A stretch of 64,000 nucleotides of DNA from Pimelobacter simplex (GCF_024662235.1 NZ_CP096276.1:4960001-5024000), one strand, 5' to 3'; counted from the first letter of the stretch, positions 1 to 10,021 are shown. The notes: generated by a model from the sequence alone, not told the origin. A program made the numbers and translations.

Positions 1-432
1 ACCTTCGAGAGCTGTCCCCGGTCCGAACGCCCGCGTCTGGAGCGAGGTCCCGGCACGTCCCAGTTCGCGCGTTCAGTACGACGACACGAGAGCACGTGGT
101 GCTGGAGTCCGGTCTCGAGCACGACCTACTTCGGGTTCTTGACCGTGATCCCCGCACGGTATGGATCACCACACAGCCTTGTCGACTCGAGTGGCTCGAT
201 GCCGGTCGCCGGGCCGCAAGTCACGTTCCTGACCTCCTCGCAGTCGACGTAGCCGGTCAAGTGACGCTCTGGGACGTCCGACCAGAGCACGTCGCACGGA
301 CGGTGGAGTTCGTCGCCCTCATGGATGCGACGTCATCTGCGGCAGCCGATGTGGGCTGGAGGTTCAGCGTCTTCAACGGGGTCTCCGACGTGCACCGCTT
401 CAACCTGATGTGGCTACACGGATACCGCCACC

Positions 433-1859
433 AGTTGAGTCCCCGATAGTGGTGTAGCGCGGTCGCCGAGATCGTCACCGGCGAGTACGGATGACGAAGC
501 AGCGGCCACCGCGTGATCCTTCGAGTGAACCTCTCACAGCACTCTCGAACGGAGTCATCACGATGACCGCTCCTCACATTGTCGACCCTGCACGCCTGCT
601 CGGTGAAGCCCTCGCCGAAGCGTCGCCAGATCTGATGCGCCAGCTGCTGCAGACGATGATCAACGCCCTGCTGTCCGCGGACGCCGACGCCGTGGTCGGC
701 GCCGAGTACGGCCGCCCCACCCCAGGCCGGGTCGCGCAGCGCAACGGCTACCGCCACCGCGACCTCGACACCCGCGTCGGCACGATCGATGTGGCGATCC
801 CCAAGCTCCGCAAGGGCACCTACTTCCCCGAATGGTTGCTCGAGCGCCGCAAGCGAGCCGAGACCGCGCTGATCACCGTGGTAGCGGACTGCTACCTCGC
901 CGGCGTTAGCACGCGGCGGATGGACAAGCTGGTCAAGACCCTCGGCATCGACTCGCTGTCGAAGTCGCAGGTCTCGCGGATGGCCGCCGAGCTCGACGAG
1001 CACGTCGAGCAGTTCCGCCACCGTCCCCTCGATGCCGCTGGCCCGTTCACCTTCGTCGCCGCCGATGCGTTGACGATGAAGGTCCGCGAGGGCGGCCGGG
1101 TGATCAACGCCGCGGTGTTGCTGGCCACCGGCGTGAACGGCGATGGCCACCGCGAGGTCCTGGGGATGCGGGTGGCCACCGCCGAGACCGGTGCGGCGTG
1201 GAACGAGTTCTTCGCCGACCTGGTCGCCCGCGGCCTGTCCGGGGTACGGCTCGTGACCAGCGACGCCCACCCCGGTCTGGTCGAGGCGGTCGCAGCGAAC
1301 CTGGCTGGCGCGGCCTGGCAACGGTGCCGCACCCACTACGCAGCGAACCTCATGTCGGTGACGCCGAAGTCGATGTGGCCGGCGGTCAAGGCGATGCTGC
1401 ACAGCGTCTACGACCAGCCCGACCGGCCGGCGGTGCACGCCCAGTTCGACCGGCTGCTGGACTACGTCGACGGCAAGCTCCCCGAGGTCCACGACCACCT
1501 CGACCAAGCGCGTGCGGACATCCTCGCGTTCACCGAATTCCCCAAGGACGTGTGGACCCAGATCTGGTCCAACAACCCCGCCGAACGACTCAACCGCGAG
1601 ATCCGCCGCCGCACCGACGCCGTCGGGATCTTCCCCACCCGCGAGGCCATCGTGCGCCTCGTCGGCGCGGTCTTGGCCGAGCAGACCGACGAATGGGCCG
1701 AAGGCCGCCGATACCTCGGACTCGAAGTCCTCGCCCGCTGCCGCGTCAACCCCATCCCCACCACCGACACCGAGATCGGAGCCGACCAACTGCCAGCACT
1801 CACTGCCTGAACCCCCCAGCGAAGGAACACAGCGCTACACCACTAGCCGGGACTTGACC
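433..1859 (+). mobile_element. IS256-family insertion sequence, copy A, inside tnsA
   Basis: A 1,427-bp element with imperfect terminal inverted repeats of about 27 bp (left end GTTGAGTCCCCGATAGTGG; right end, read inward, GTCAAGTCCCGGCTAGTGG). It is flanked by an exact 8-bp target duplication CCGCCACC at 425-432 and 1860-1867. Eight-bp duplications are usual for IS256. The same element recurs in opposite orientation at 2475-3901. Confidence 0.93.
563..1810 (+). CDS. IS256-family transposase (copy A)
   Basis: Mutator/IS256-type DDE transposase of 415 residues, predicted to cut and join the ends of its own element. It contains the RNGYRHRDLDTRVGTIDVAIPKLR block typical in position and composition of the family (quoted in part: RNGYRHRDLD), the first catalytic Asp in VAADAL, the second in TSDAHPG, the CRTHYAANL block, and the catalytic Glu in NNPAERLNR. 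The ATG at 563 was preferred over the upstream ATG at 491 because a GGAG lies eight bases before it and because it aligns with the start of the related transposase at 47,310. It looks intact and its product is identical to that of copy B, which points to recent transposition. Confidence 0.93.
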   Translation: MTAPHIVDPARLLGEALAEASPDLMRQLLQTMINALLSADADAVVGAEYGRPTPGRVAQRNGYRHRDLDTRVGTIDVAIPKLRKGTYFPEWLLERRKRAETALITVVADCYLAGVSTRRMDKLVKTLGIDSLSKSQVSRMAAELDEHVEQFRHRPLDAAGPFTFVAADALTMKVREGGRVINAAVLLATGVNGDGHREVLGMRVATAETGAAWNEFFADLVARGLSGVRLVTSDAHPGLVEAVAANLAGAAWQRCRTHYAANLMSVTPKSMWPAVKAMLHSVYDQPDRPAVHAQFDRLLDYVDGKLPEVHDHLDQARADILAFTEFPKDVWTQIWSNNPAERLNREIRRRTDAVGIFPTREAIVRLVGAVLAEQTDEWAEGRRYLGLEVLARCRVNPIPTTDTEIGADQLPALTA

Positions 1860-2474
1860 CCGCCACCGGCCCGACTGGGCGGATCGCTGGGAAGAACGGC
1901 TGATCGATCGTGCATCGAGCGGCGCGCGCCTTGGTGACTTGGTGCGGGAGGACGAGCAGCAGGTCTCGCTTGTGTGGCATCTCATCTGGAGCGGCCGGCT
2001 GGTGGTGGACCTGAGCACTCGACTCCATCCCGCGACCGAGGTTGCAGCGTGTCGGGCGTGACGCAGGCGAAGGTTGGCCTGGCCATCGGCGATCGCGTTC
2101 TCGGCGAGGACGGGTATCTCGTCGTCGTACAGTTCGGCCGCCACACCGTGATGTTCGAGACGAGCGTCGGTGCTCGTCGCGAGGTGCCCTACAACGAGAT
2201 CAAGGGAGTGCCCGTCTGCGACGGACGAGCGACACCCGTGATAGCTGCTCTGGAGCCGTGGTGGTCTGGCCTGTCGGCGCCGATTCGGCGGGACGCTCTC
2301 GACAAGCTCGAGGTGGTGATGGAAGTCCTGAGCGGCTACCGAGCCGGCTTCGCGCGGTTTGCCCAACCCGGAGAGCCGTACTCGAACGTCAGCGACCCGG
2401 GCCTGAGCGAGACCCGTCGTTGCGAGGCGATGGCTCGCCAACTTGCCTTCGAGAGGGAGTCTGACCGCCAGGTC

Positions 2475-3901
2475 GGTCAAGTCCCGGCTAGTGGTGTAGC
2501 GCTGTGTTCCTTCGCTGGGGGGTTCAGGCAGTGAGTGCTGGCAGTTGGTCGGCTCCGATCTCGGTGTCGGTGGTGGGGATGGGGTTGACGCGGCAGCGGG
2601 CGAGGACTTCGAGTCCGAGGTATCGGCGGCCTTCGGCCCATTCGTCGGTCTGCTCGGCCAAGACCGCGCCGACGAGGCGCACGATGGCCTCGCGGGTGGG
2701 GAAGATCCCGACGGCGTCGGTGCGGCGGCGGATCTCGCGGTTGAGTCGTTCGGCGGGGTTGTTGGACCAGATCTGGGTCCACACGTCCTTGGGGAATTCG
2801 GTGAACGCGAGGATGTCCGCACGCGCTTGGTCGAGGTGGTCGTGGACCTCGGGGAGCTTGCCGTCGACGTAGTCCAGCAGCCGGTCGAACTGGGCGTGCA
2901 CCGCCGGCCGGTCGGGCTGGTCGTAGACGCTGTGCAGCATCGCCTTGACCGCCGGCCACATCGACTTCGGCGTCACCGACATGAGGTTCGCTGCGTAGTG
3001 GGTGCGGCACCGTTGCCAGGCCGCGCCAGCCAGGTTCGCTGCGACCGCCTCGACCAGACCGGGGTGGGCGTCGCTGGTCACGAGCCGTACCCCGGACAGG
3101 CCGCGGGCGACCAGGTCGGCGAAGAACTCGTTCCACGCCGCACCGGTCTCGGCGGTGGCCACCCGCATCCCCAGGACCTCGCGGTGGCCATCGCCGTTCA
3201 CGCCGGTGGCCAGCAACACCGCGGCGTTGATCACCCGGCCGCCCTCGCGGACCTTCATCGTCAACGCATCGGCGGCGACGAAGGTGAACGGGCCAGCGGC
3301 ATCGAGGGGACGGTGGCGGAACTGCTCGACGTGCTCGTCGAGCTCGGCGGCCATCCGCGAGACCTGCGACTTCGACAGCGAGTCGATGCCGAGGGTCTTG
3401 ACCAGCTTGTCCATCCGCCGCGTGCTAACGCCGGCGAGGTAGCAGTCCGCTACCACGGTGATCAGCGCGGTCTCGGCTCGCTTGCGGCGCTCGAGCAACC
3501 ATTCGGGGAAGTAGGTGCCCTTGCGGAGCTTGGGGATCGCCACATCGATCGTGCCGACGCGGGTGTCGAGGTCGCGGTGGCGGTAGCCGTTGCGCTGCGC
3601 GACCCGGCCTGGGGTGGGGCGGCCGTACTCGGCGCCGACCACGGCGTCGGCGTCCGCGGACAGCAGGGCGTTGATCATCGTCTGCAGCAGCTGGCGCATC
3701 AGATCTGGCGACGCTTCGGCGAGGGCTTCACCGAGCAGGCGTGCAGGGTCGACAATGTGAGGAGCGGTCATCGTGATGACTCCGTTCGAGAGTGCTGTGA
3801 GAGGTTCACTCGAAGGATCACGCGGTGGCCGCTGCTTCGTCATCCGTACTCGCCGGTGACGATCTCGGCGACCGCGCTACACCACTATCGGGGACTCAAC
3901 T
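2475..3901 (-). mobile_element. IS256-family insertion sequence, copy B, inside tnsB
   Basis: Same 1,427-bp element as copy A in the opposite orientation. It is flanked by an exact but different 8-bp duplication, GCCAGGTC, at 2467-2474 and 3902-3909. Different duplications mean two separate insertions and not one composite transposon. The two copies form a long inverted repeat around 615 bp of tnsA/tnsB DNA, so recombination between them could flip that segment. Confidence 0.93.
2524..3771 (-). CDS. IS256-family transposase (copy B)
   Basis: The 415-residue product has the same predicted sequence as the copy A transposase (DDE residues in VAADAL, TSDAHPG and NNPAERLNR). The start is placed at the ATG ending at 3771 for the same reasons as in copy A: a GGAG ribosome-binding site and alignment with the related transposase at 47.3 kb. 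It is intact. It is transcribed against tnsB, so it may also interfere with transcription of whatever remains of tnsB. Confidence 0.93.
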   Translation of the reverse strand: MTAPHIVDPARLLGEALAEASPDLMRQLLQTMINALLSADADAVVGAEYGRPTPGRVAQRNGYRHRDLDTRVGTIDVAIPKLRKGTYFPEWLLERRKRAETALITVVADCYLAGVSTRRMDKLVKTLGIDSLSKSQVSRMAAELDEHVEQFRHRPLDAAGPFTFVAADALTMKVREGGRVINAAVLLATGVNGDGHREVLGMRVATAETGAAWNEFFADLVARGLSGVRLVTSDAHPGLVEAVAANLAGAAWQRCRTHYAANLMSVTPKSMWPAVKAMLHSVYDQPDRPAVHAQFDRLLDYVDGKLPEVHDHLDQARADILAFTEFPKDVWTQIWSNNPAERLNREIRRRTDAVGIFPTREAIVRLVGAVLAEQTDEWAEGRRYLGLEVLARCRVNPIPTTDTEIGADQLPALTA

Positions 3902-5666
3902 GCCAGGTCCTCAGGCGCGTTGCACACGGCGAGCTTCAATCGGCCGGCGTTGGGGCTAGCACGGTGCAGACGTGGATACGCGCCTGGCGTGCGGAAGGCC
4001 TCAGGGGTCTCGTCGACAAGAGAGCCACCAAAGGCCGGCGCGGATTCGATGAGCTCGATGAACGTGTGCGCGAGATCGCGGACGACGTGCTTGCCCGCTT
4101 CGACGGCGACATCTCGAAGGTCAACACCACCACCATCGAGGCGGACATCCGGCTGCAGATGAAGGCCGATGGCCTCAGCGACGTTGTTCTACCGCAGCGG
4201 CTGTTTCAGGAGTACCTCTCCGAACGCCAACGTGCACTGGGAAGAAGTACACGGGCGCAGCGTTCGCGGCATCTGCGCCGCAAGGCGTCGGCTCACACCA
4301 GCTTTCCCGCGATGCATCCCAGCCACGTCGCGATCGACGCCACCCGCGCCGACGTCCTGGTGTGGGACGAATTGCGCGAGAGGCCGGTCAGTGTCGAGAT
4401 CCTGACAGCGATCAGCGTCGCAACCCGCGTCGTGGTTGGCCTGCGCGTCACGCCACGCTCGGGAAACGCGCTCGAGGCAGGCCTCCTGCTGTACGACGTC
4501 ATGCGGCCGATGTCGATGCTTGTCGACGGCACCACGGTCGATGACTGGCGCTGGTGCGGCGTGCCCGAGTCGCTGGACCTGTCCGAGGTCGCGGTGCATC
4601 GCTCACCGAAGCGGATCATCCCGCCCGGCCAGAGCCTCCAGGGCGTTCATCACAAGCCCGGTGTTCGGCCGTCGTCGATCCGATGCGACCACGGGTCGGT
4701 CTTCCTGTCTGAGCACTTCATCGCTCTGCTGCGTGACTTCGGGATCGACCTGATGCTGTCCCGCGGTTCAAAGCCGACAGACAATCCTCACGTTGAGCGC
4801 TGGCACGAGACACTGCAACGCGCCTACCAGCAACTACCGGGCTACAAGGGCCGCAACGTCGCCGAGCGCGGCCGCAAGGTCGATGCCACAGGCGACAAGC
4901 TCCTCACAGCACCCGAGCTGGAACGCCACCTGCGCCGGTTCGTCGCTCTCGACTACCACCGCTCGTGGCACGAGGGCCTTGTCCTGCCGGGTGCTCCGTC
5001 GGCGCGGCTGACCCCGCTGGAGATGTGGGACGCTATGCACGAGGTCACCGGCCGTCTCCACGTGCCGCAGCATCCGGATCTGATCTACCAGTTCCTCCCG
5101 ATCCGCTGGTTGACCATCGGCCACGCCGGCGTGGAGTACAAGAACCTCGTCTACGACGCCCCGGTCCTCGCTGAATTCCGTGACGTGCGCAGGGGCGCCT
5201 TCCAGGCCGACTCCCGCAAAGCGCCGTTCCACTACGACCCCCGCGACGTCTCCCGGATCTGGTTCCGCCACCCCGACACCGGCCGAATCCACGAGATCCC
5301 CTGGAAGGCCCGCCACCTCCTCGACATGCCCATGGGCGACTGGATGCACGAACGCGCCCTCGCGCGCATCGCCGAACGCGGAGGCAACACCGCCCTGAAT
5401 CGAAAGTCCACGTGGCGGCAGATCATCGCCGAGCTCGGCCAGCTGACCTCGGCAGAGGAGACCGCTGAAGCACGCGCCAAGGGGTACGCCGCCCGACTGC
5501 GCTGGGAGCAGGCCCAACGCGACCACGCCGAAGCAGCAGAAGCGGCAGCGATGTTCGACGGCGACCAGGACGGCGTGGTCACACCGCTCCGACGGCGGCG
5601 CGCGGAGGCCGACGACGGGTTCGACCTCGACGCGGAGTGGCCAGACTACGACGAGGTGGGCGACTG

Positions 5667-6725
5667 ATGGACGCCGAGATGTGGCACCACCAGGCAACCG
5701 AAGCCACGGTCCTTGCGCCGCAGCCAGTCACCGCCGCCGACCTGGACGCGATGAGCCAGATGGGCAAGAGCACGTACGCCGACGCGGTGCGCGCTGCTCT
5801 GCGGGCGCAATGTGTCTCCTCGCCCGTGCACACCGCCACCGCCAGCGCGATCGACCGCGCGCTGGAGTCCGCACTCCTCGAGCCGCCCGGCGCCCGCACC
5901 ATCCTGGCCCTCTCAGCGCCGTACACCGCCGGCAAGTCGACGCTCATCAAGAGCTGGGCACAGGACCGTTACCGAACCTGGGCGAAGCCAATCCGATCGC
6001 CCCGGCCCCGATGGACCCCGAAGCCTGGGGTCACCGCAGACCTGGTCCCGGTCTGCTACCTCACCCTCCTCTCGGAGTCGCGCAGCAAGGACCTCTACAC
6101 CCAGATCCTCTCCTTCGTCGGCTACCCGGCCAGCGGCGTGGAGCGCACGCTGGCGCTGCGCGCCGTCAAGGCACTCCAGACCCACGGCGTCCGGCTCGTC
6201 ATCCTCGACGACGCCCACATGCTCCGCGCCACCTCGGTCACCGGCCGCGCCACCTTGAACGCGGTCAAGCACCTCAACACCGAACTCGGCGAGGTCGGAG
6301 GCGTCCTGATGCTCGTTGGCGCTGAACTGACCGGTGGTGACGTGCTCAGCGACCCCCAGATCCGCGGCCGGCTCTCCGAGCACACCCTCGCCCCCTACGA
6401 AGTCGACACGGCAACGGGTCGCGCGCAGTGGCAGCGATTCTTGAAGAACTGCGAGGACCTGCTCCTCCCGTATCTGCCCGACGAGGAGCCAGGTCTCTTC
6501 TCGTCCCGTCTGGCCGGTTACCTGTGGCGCCGCGCTCAGGGGTACGTCGGCGACACCACCCGCCTGTTGATCGACGCCGCCGCCGTCGCGATCGAGACCG
6601 GTGCACCGCTCGACCACGCGATCCTCGACCCGATCTGGGTGAGCCAGCGCGCACAGGACTCGCAGATCGACCAGGCCCGAGCCACGACCGCGAAGCGAGC
6701 CCCGGCCAAGACGGCGCCCCGATGA
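5667..6725 (+). CDS. tnsC: TnsC-like AAA+ ATPase, transposition regulator
   Basis: TnsC is the ATP-dependent matchmaker that assembles on target DNA and links the target selector (TniQ/TnsD type) to the TnsA-TnsB transposase. This 352-residue protein has a Walker A variant APYTAGKST (Lys90), a Walker B VILDDAH (Asp181-Asp182) and a downstream segment of sensor/arginine-finger character (RGRLSE). The ATG at 5667 overlaps the tnsB stop (TGATG) and its own stop overlaps the next start, so translation is probably coupled. The P-Y-x-x-G-K-S-T loop resembles the TnsC/TniB ATPases of actinobacterial Tn7-like elements. Unlike tnsA and tnsB it is uninterrupted. Confidence 0.88.
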   Translation: MDAEMWHHQATEATVLAPQPVTAADLDAMSQMGKSTYADAVRAALRAQCVSSPVHTATASAIDRALESALLEPPGARTILALSAPYTAGKSTLIKSWAQDRYRTWAKPIRSPRPRWTPKPGVTADLVPVCYLTLLSESRSKDLYTQILSFVGYPASGVERTLALRAVKALQTHGVRLVILDDAHMLRATSVTGRATLNAVKHLNTELGEVGGVLMLVGAELTGGDVLSDPQIRGRLSEHTLAPYEVDTATGRAQWQRFLKNCEDLLLPYLPDEEPGLFSSRLAGYLWRRAQGYVGDTTRLLIDAAAVAIETGAPLDHAILDPIWVSQRAQDSQIDQARATTAKRAPAKTAPR

Positions 6726-8068
6726 CGCCTCGACTCCCGGTCAGCATCGACCCGCACCTGGACGAGTCGATCGCCTCGATGCTGCGACGCCTCAGTACGA
6801 CCACCGGCATCCCGGTCCACACCCTCTATCCGTACGGCGTCAACGACCGCATCACCGAACGCCAGATGGGTGCCCTCGCCTGCACCCTGGGGCTGCAGAC
6901 GCGCCGACTGCGCACCCACACCCTCCACCACCGACTCGCTGGGCGGCACGGCCGAAAGCCGACGAGCATCGAGCTCCGGCGCAGCGACAGAACCATCTGC
7001 TCGGTGTGCGGGATCGGCAGCCTGTGGAGCGGCTTGGTCTGGGTCAGCCACTGCCCGACCTGCCACTCCCCTCTCAACGCCGGCCTCACTGCCGACAGAG
7101 CGGTTCACGCACTGGAGATGCAGGACGCCCTCCTGCGTGGAATGCAAACGCCAGCTGTCGGATTCGCCGACCGCCGCCTTCGGTTGCTGCGCCTCCTGCG
7201 CCTCCACGTTCACCTCGCCACCGGGCCCGCCGCCATCTGCGCCGCCACGGGCGCCCGACCGGCCGGGTCGTGGCAGAACCCCGCCTGGATCGCCGGCTTC
7301 GCCGAACACGCCTGGCCGGCCAGCCGGACCGTCCAGGCAACGCGCGACCTGATCGGCGAACGCACGCTGACCCACCTCGGCGAGACCCCAGCCCCGGAGG
7401 ACGACTGCCCGGCGGCCCGCCAGGCGCTCCACGACCAGCTCCGCAGCTCGCGGATCACCGAGGCCGCGATCCCCGACTACCTCCACCCCCGGCACCGGGC
7501 CCTGGACGTCGACACGGCCGGCGAAGACCTCGGCCACGGCATCGCGCGCGCCCTGCGCCGCGAAGCCATCCACGCAGCCACCGGAACACGTCCCACCCTC
7601 GCCCAGCTGGACGATCGGTACGGCGACCTGCGCAAGCAGCCCATGACCGCGACCTACGTCCACCACCTTGGCAACACATCCGCTGGACTGCGGATCCTGG
7701 CTCGGGAAACCGACCGACTCGCGCACGCTGACATCTGCGACTACCGCCACCGCCGCACGGTCCTGACGACTCTGCATTCCGTCCCGACCTCAACGCTCGC
7801 GCCCACCGCCGTGCCTCGCACGCCACGCAACCAGAGGCTGGCCGCCGCCTGGATCTGGCTGGAGCTCACCCAGGGCACGCTCAGCCTGAGCCCACACCAC
7901 GCTGGAATGCGACGGGACTTGCGCTCCTTCGATCAAGCGCTCCTCGGAGAGGATCGACTCACCCTCATCGAGTACGGCCACCAGCACCTCGGAGCCGTTG
8001 CCGACGACGTCGCCCGCGACGCCCAACAGACGCTCACACGGGCAGCGAGACACGCCGATGCCGGCTGA
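6722..8068 (+). CDS. tniQ: TniQ-family target-selection protein, first copy
   Basis: TniQ/TnsD proteins choose the target site and recruit TnsC. This 448-residue protein opens with the TniQ hallmark LPVSIDPHLDESIASMLRRL, in which a substrate-like strand is followed by an acidic helix, and then has a CSVCG...CPTCH zinc-binding pair near residues 97-120. The ATG at 6722 overlaps the tnsC stop (ATGA), and the stop overlaps the next gene by eleven bases. The C-terminal half is helical without a motif I recognise. Having two TniQ genes in tandem suggests two targeting routes or a heteromeric targeting complex; which copy recognises DNA cannot be told from sequence alone. Confidence 0.85.
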   Translation: MTPRLPVSIDPHLDESIASMLRRLSTTTGIPVHTLYPYGVNDRITERQMGALACTLGLQTRRLRTHTLHHRLAGRHGRKPTSIELRRSDRTICSVCGIGSLWSGLVWVSHCPTCHSPLNAGLTADRAVHALEMQDALLRGMQTPAVGFADRRLRLLRLLRLHVHLATGPAAICAATGARPAGSWQNPAWIAGFAEHAWPASRTVQATRDLIGERTLTHLGETPAPEDDCPAARQALHDQLRSSRITEAAIPDYLHPRHRALDVDTAGEDLGHGIARALRREAIHAATGTRPTLAQLDDRYGDLRKQPMTATYVHHLGNTSAGLRILARETDRLAHADICDYRHRRTVLTTLHSVPTSTLAPTAVPRTPRNQRLAAAWIWLELTQGTLSLSPHHAGMRRDLRSFDQALLGEDRLTLIEYGHQHLGAVADDVARDAQQTLTRAARHADAG

Positions 8069-9719
8069 CCTGACACCGCTACCGGTCACCATCGCCCCCG
8101 TCGCCGGAGAAGCGCTCGACGGGTACCTCGAGCGACTGGGGTCCGCGAACGCGCTCCCACACCCAGCCCTCGTCCAGCGCCTCTCCCAACCCGGCGCACC
8201 CACAGCCTTCCTGACCATCGCACCAGCAGAGCCGGTGATCGCGAACCTTGCCGCGCTGACCAGACTCGACCCAGTCGCGCTGCGGTGCTGCACCTTGGCC
8301 AGCATGGTCGGCATCGACACCGACGGACTCGACCCCGCGAACAAGAACACCTGGCGTCGAGTCGCCGCCCGGGGGTGGCCGCCAGCCCACGGCACCGCCC
8401 TGTGCCCACGCTGCCTCCAAGGCGACGGGATCTGGCAACTCAGCTGGCGCCACCCGTGGGTCACCACCTGCACCGAGCACTGCCTGTGGCTCATCGATCA
8501 CTGTCCCACCTGCGGAAGACGGTTCCGCTCACACCGCACACCCCTGCGCGCGATCGACACATCCCCTGATCGCTGCGGAAACCCCGGCGGAGCCCGCGGA
8601 CGTGGATGCCAGCAGCCTCTCGGTGAACTCGACGCCATGGCGGCACCTGCCGCGGTGCTTGTCGCCCAACGCCGCATCGACGACGCCCTGCAAGGTCGGC
8701 CAGTCGCTGTCCTCGGCGACCTCATGGACCCCAGCGACTACCTGCGGGAACTCAAGTCGCTGTCCGTGCTCCTCCTGCACCTCGCCGTCCAGCCGGGCGG
8801 TGAGGACCTTGCGCCATGGGCCGATACTGCCCGCGCCGACCGCGAACGCACCGCCGGGCCCCGCGGCGTTCGCTGGGGACTTGCCCCGCCAGCGAACCTG
8901 CAGCTCCGCGGCCAGGCCCTCGCCGCAGCGGACGAGATCCTCCGAGCAGGGAGCATCGACGACGCCGCGGACAAACTCCATCGCTGGACCGAGCTCACAC
9001 CGGTGACCAACGACGGCCAGCTCGGCTGGCTTGCCGATCACACCACCATGACGCCGCTCCTCACCCACCTGGTCATGGCCGCCACCGCCTCGCGGCGACG
9101 ACTGGCAACGCTGCTCGAGAACTCCGGCAGCCTCCTGCCGCTGACCGCGGTCCCCCAGGTAGTCCCGGCCATCGTCTACGCCCGGCACGTCTCCGGCATG
9201 CTCGACGTCACCGCCCGCACCGGGCGCCTGTTCGTCAGCCTGTGCCTCGCCCGCCAACACCGCGGAAACCTCACGTGGGCCCAGGCCGCCGCGGCACTCG
9301 GACTCCCTCCAGCGCTCGGGTCGAAGACCGCCCGCGCCTGCACCGCTGACCTCCTCGTCTCGGGTGCCGACTTCATAGCGGCGCTGACCCGAATCGCAAA
9401 CCAACTCGCCCCAGCCGTCGACTACCGCGCCCGGGAGGACGCGGTACGACGCCTCGCACGCCGCTGCGGCTGGTACCGACCTTGGGCGCGGATCCACCTG
9501 CCCGGGAGCCACGCGGCCAGCCAGCAATACGCCGTCACCTGGCTGTGGACCGAGTACGCGCACGGACACATCGACACCAGCCCCGGCTGGCAGCACCCGC
9601 CAGCCCGCCACGACTGTGCGCACTACCGCGCGTTCGTCCGGCGTCTGGACCAGCCCGCGACCGACGCACTGGCCGAACTGATCCGCAGCACCGCCGTAGC
9701 GACGAGGAGGACCGGATGA
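8058..9719 (+). CDS. tniQ: TniQ-family target-selection protein, second copy
   Basis: Second TniQ/TnsD-type protein, 553 residues. It starts with LPVTIAPVAGEALDGYLERL, matching the TniQ N-terminus, and has a fuller zinc ribbon than the first copy: CPRC, then a conserved C-x3-H, then HCPTCGRRF (roughly residues 118-160). The ATG at 8058 lies inside the end of the first tniQ gene, and the stop overlaps the next small gene (ATGA), so it belongs to the same tightly packed operon. The longer C-terminal region is probably the DNA-recognition part, as in TnsD. A specific attachment site is not visible in the window. Confidence 0.85.
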   Translation: MPADLTPLPVTIAPVAGEALDGYLERLGSANALPHPALVQRLSQPGAPTAFLTIAPAEPVIANLAALTRLDPVALRCCTLASMVGIDTDGLDPANKNTWRRVAARGWPPAHGTALCPRCLQGDGIWQLSWRHPWVTTCTEHCLWLIDHCPTCGRRFRSHRTPLRAIDTSPDRCGNPGGARGRGCQQPLGELDAMAAPAAVLVAQRRIDDALQGRPVAVLGDLMDPSDYLRELKSLSVLLLHLAVQPGGEDLAPWADTARADRERTAGPRGVRWGLAPPANLQLRGQALAAADEILRAGSIDDAADKLHRWTELTPVTNDGQLGWLADHTTMTPLLTHLVMAATASRRRLATLLENSGSLLPLTAVPQVVPAIVYARHVSGMLDVTARTGRLFVSLCLARQHRGNLTWAQAAAALGLPPALGSKTARACTADLLVSGADFIAALTRIANQLAPAVDYRAREDAVRRLARRCGWYRPWARIHLPGSHAASQQYAVTWLWTEYAHGHIDTSPGWQHPPARHDCAHYRAFVRRLDQPATDALAELIRSTAVATRRTG

Positions 9720-10021
9720 AGACCGCAACGCAGATCTGGGGACTGTGGGACTGCGAGGAACTCCTCAGCGTCCACCTCACCCATGACGCCGCCCGCGAGG
9801 CCAGGGACGAGCACCTCGAACGCTGCCGCTGCTTCACCGACGACCAGGACGCCATCAGCATCGCCGTCCAGATTCGACCCATCCGGCTCTCAGCAGATCC
9901 GGTGCCTGTGGAGAACCAGAACCAGGCCACCTCATCGGGCCACCATGAGCAGATGACCACCAGCCGGGGAACGGCGCAGCCGAGACACCAGTGGAGAGGA
10001 GGTCGGGATGCCCACCGATGA
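9716..10021 (+). CDS. Small hypothetical protein at the end of the tns operon
   Basis: A 101-residue protein whose ATG overlaps the stop of the second tniQ (ATGA) and is preceded by a GAGGA ribosome-binding site. The N-terminal 60 residues look folded (MKTATQIWGLWDCEELLSVH, then an Ala/Arg/Glu-rich helix and the motif DQDAISIAVQIR); the tail is low-complexity. I do not recognise a family. Placement and coupling suggest it is expressed with the transposition genes and could be an accessory subunit or the first cargo gene. Its stop overlaps the next start by 14 bases. Confidence 0.6.
   Translation: MKTATQIWGLWDCEELLSVHLTHDAAREARDEHLERCRCFTDDQDAISIAVQIRPIRLSADPVPVENQNQATSSGHHEQMTTSRGTAQPRHQWRGGRDAHR

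Larger units (their letters stand above)
1..2061 (+). pseudogene. tnsA: TnsA-like transposon endonuclease, split by an IS256 element and cut by the window edge
   Basis: TnsA makes the 5'-end cuts that let Tn7-like elements move by cut-and-paste. The frame is open from base 3, so the true start is probably outside the window. The first part (to base 432) carries an ESGLEHD stretch, a conserved HVPD and a WDVR strand, matching the Glu/Asp/third-residue layout of the TnsA nuclease core; Arg stands where Tn7 TnsA has Lys. At 432 an IS256 copy interrupts it. After the insertion the same frame resumes at 1868 and reads a typical TnsA C-terminal segment (VSLVWHLIWSGRLVVDLSTR) to TGA at 2059-2061. 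Removing bases 433-1859 plus one copy of the duplication CCGCCACC restores the frame. It overlaps the start of tnsB by four bases. The identification rests on motif layout and on the tnsB/tnsC/tniQ neighbours. Confidence 0.82.
2058..5667 (+). pseudogene. tnsB: TnsB-like DDE transposase, split by a second IS256 element
   Basis: TnsB is the DDE recombinase that binds Tn7-like ends and joins the 3' ends to target DNA. The GTG at 2058 overlaps the tnsA stop (GTGA). The first segment (2058-2474, about 139 codons) is the N-terminal DNA-binding part. IS256 copy B then intervenes, and the frame continues at 3910 with a helix-turn-helix (STVQTWIRAWRAEGLRGLVD) and the integrase core: Asp codon at 4336 (IDATRAD), Asp at 4687 (RCDHGS) and Glu at 4795 (NPHVERWHETL), followed by a Mu-type C-terminal beta-barrel region. 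Removing 2475-3901 and one duplication rebuilds an uninterrupted protein of about 724 residues, normal for TnsB. A frame can be read from antisense IS DNA straight into the second half, but that fusion is an accident. Confidence 0.9.

Noticed and set aside
433..3901. Composite transposon formed by the two IS256 copies
   Set aside because: The copies have different 8-bp duplications, each matched on both sides of its own copy, so they inserted separately.
2545..5667. A single 1,040-residue open frame joining antisense IS256 to TnsB
   Set aside because: The first 450 codons are the antisense of the IS256 transposase. The target duplication and homology show the real TnsB part resumes at 3910.
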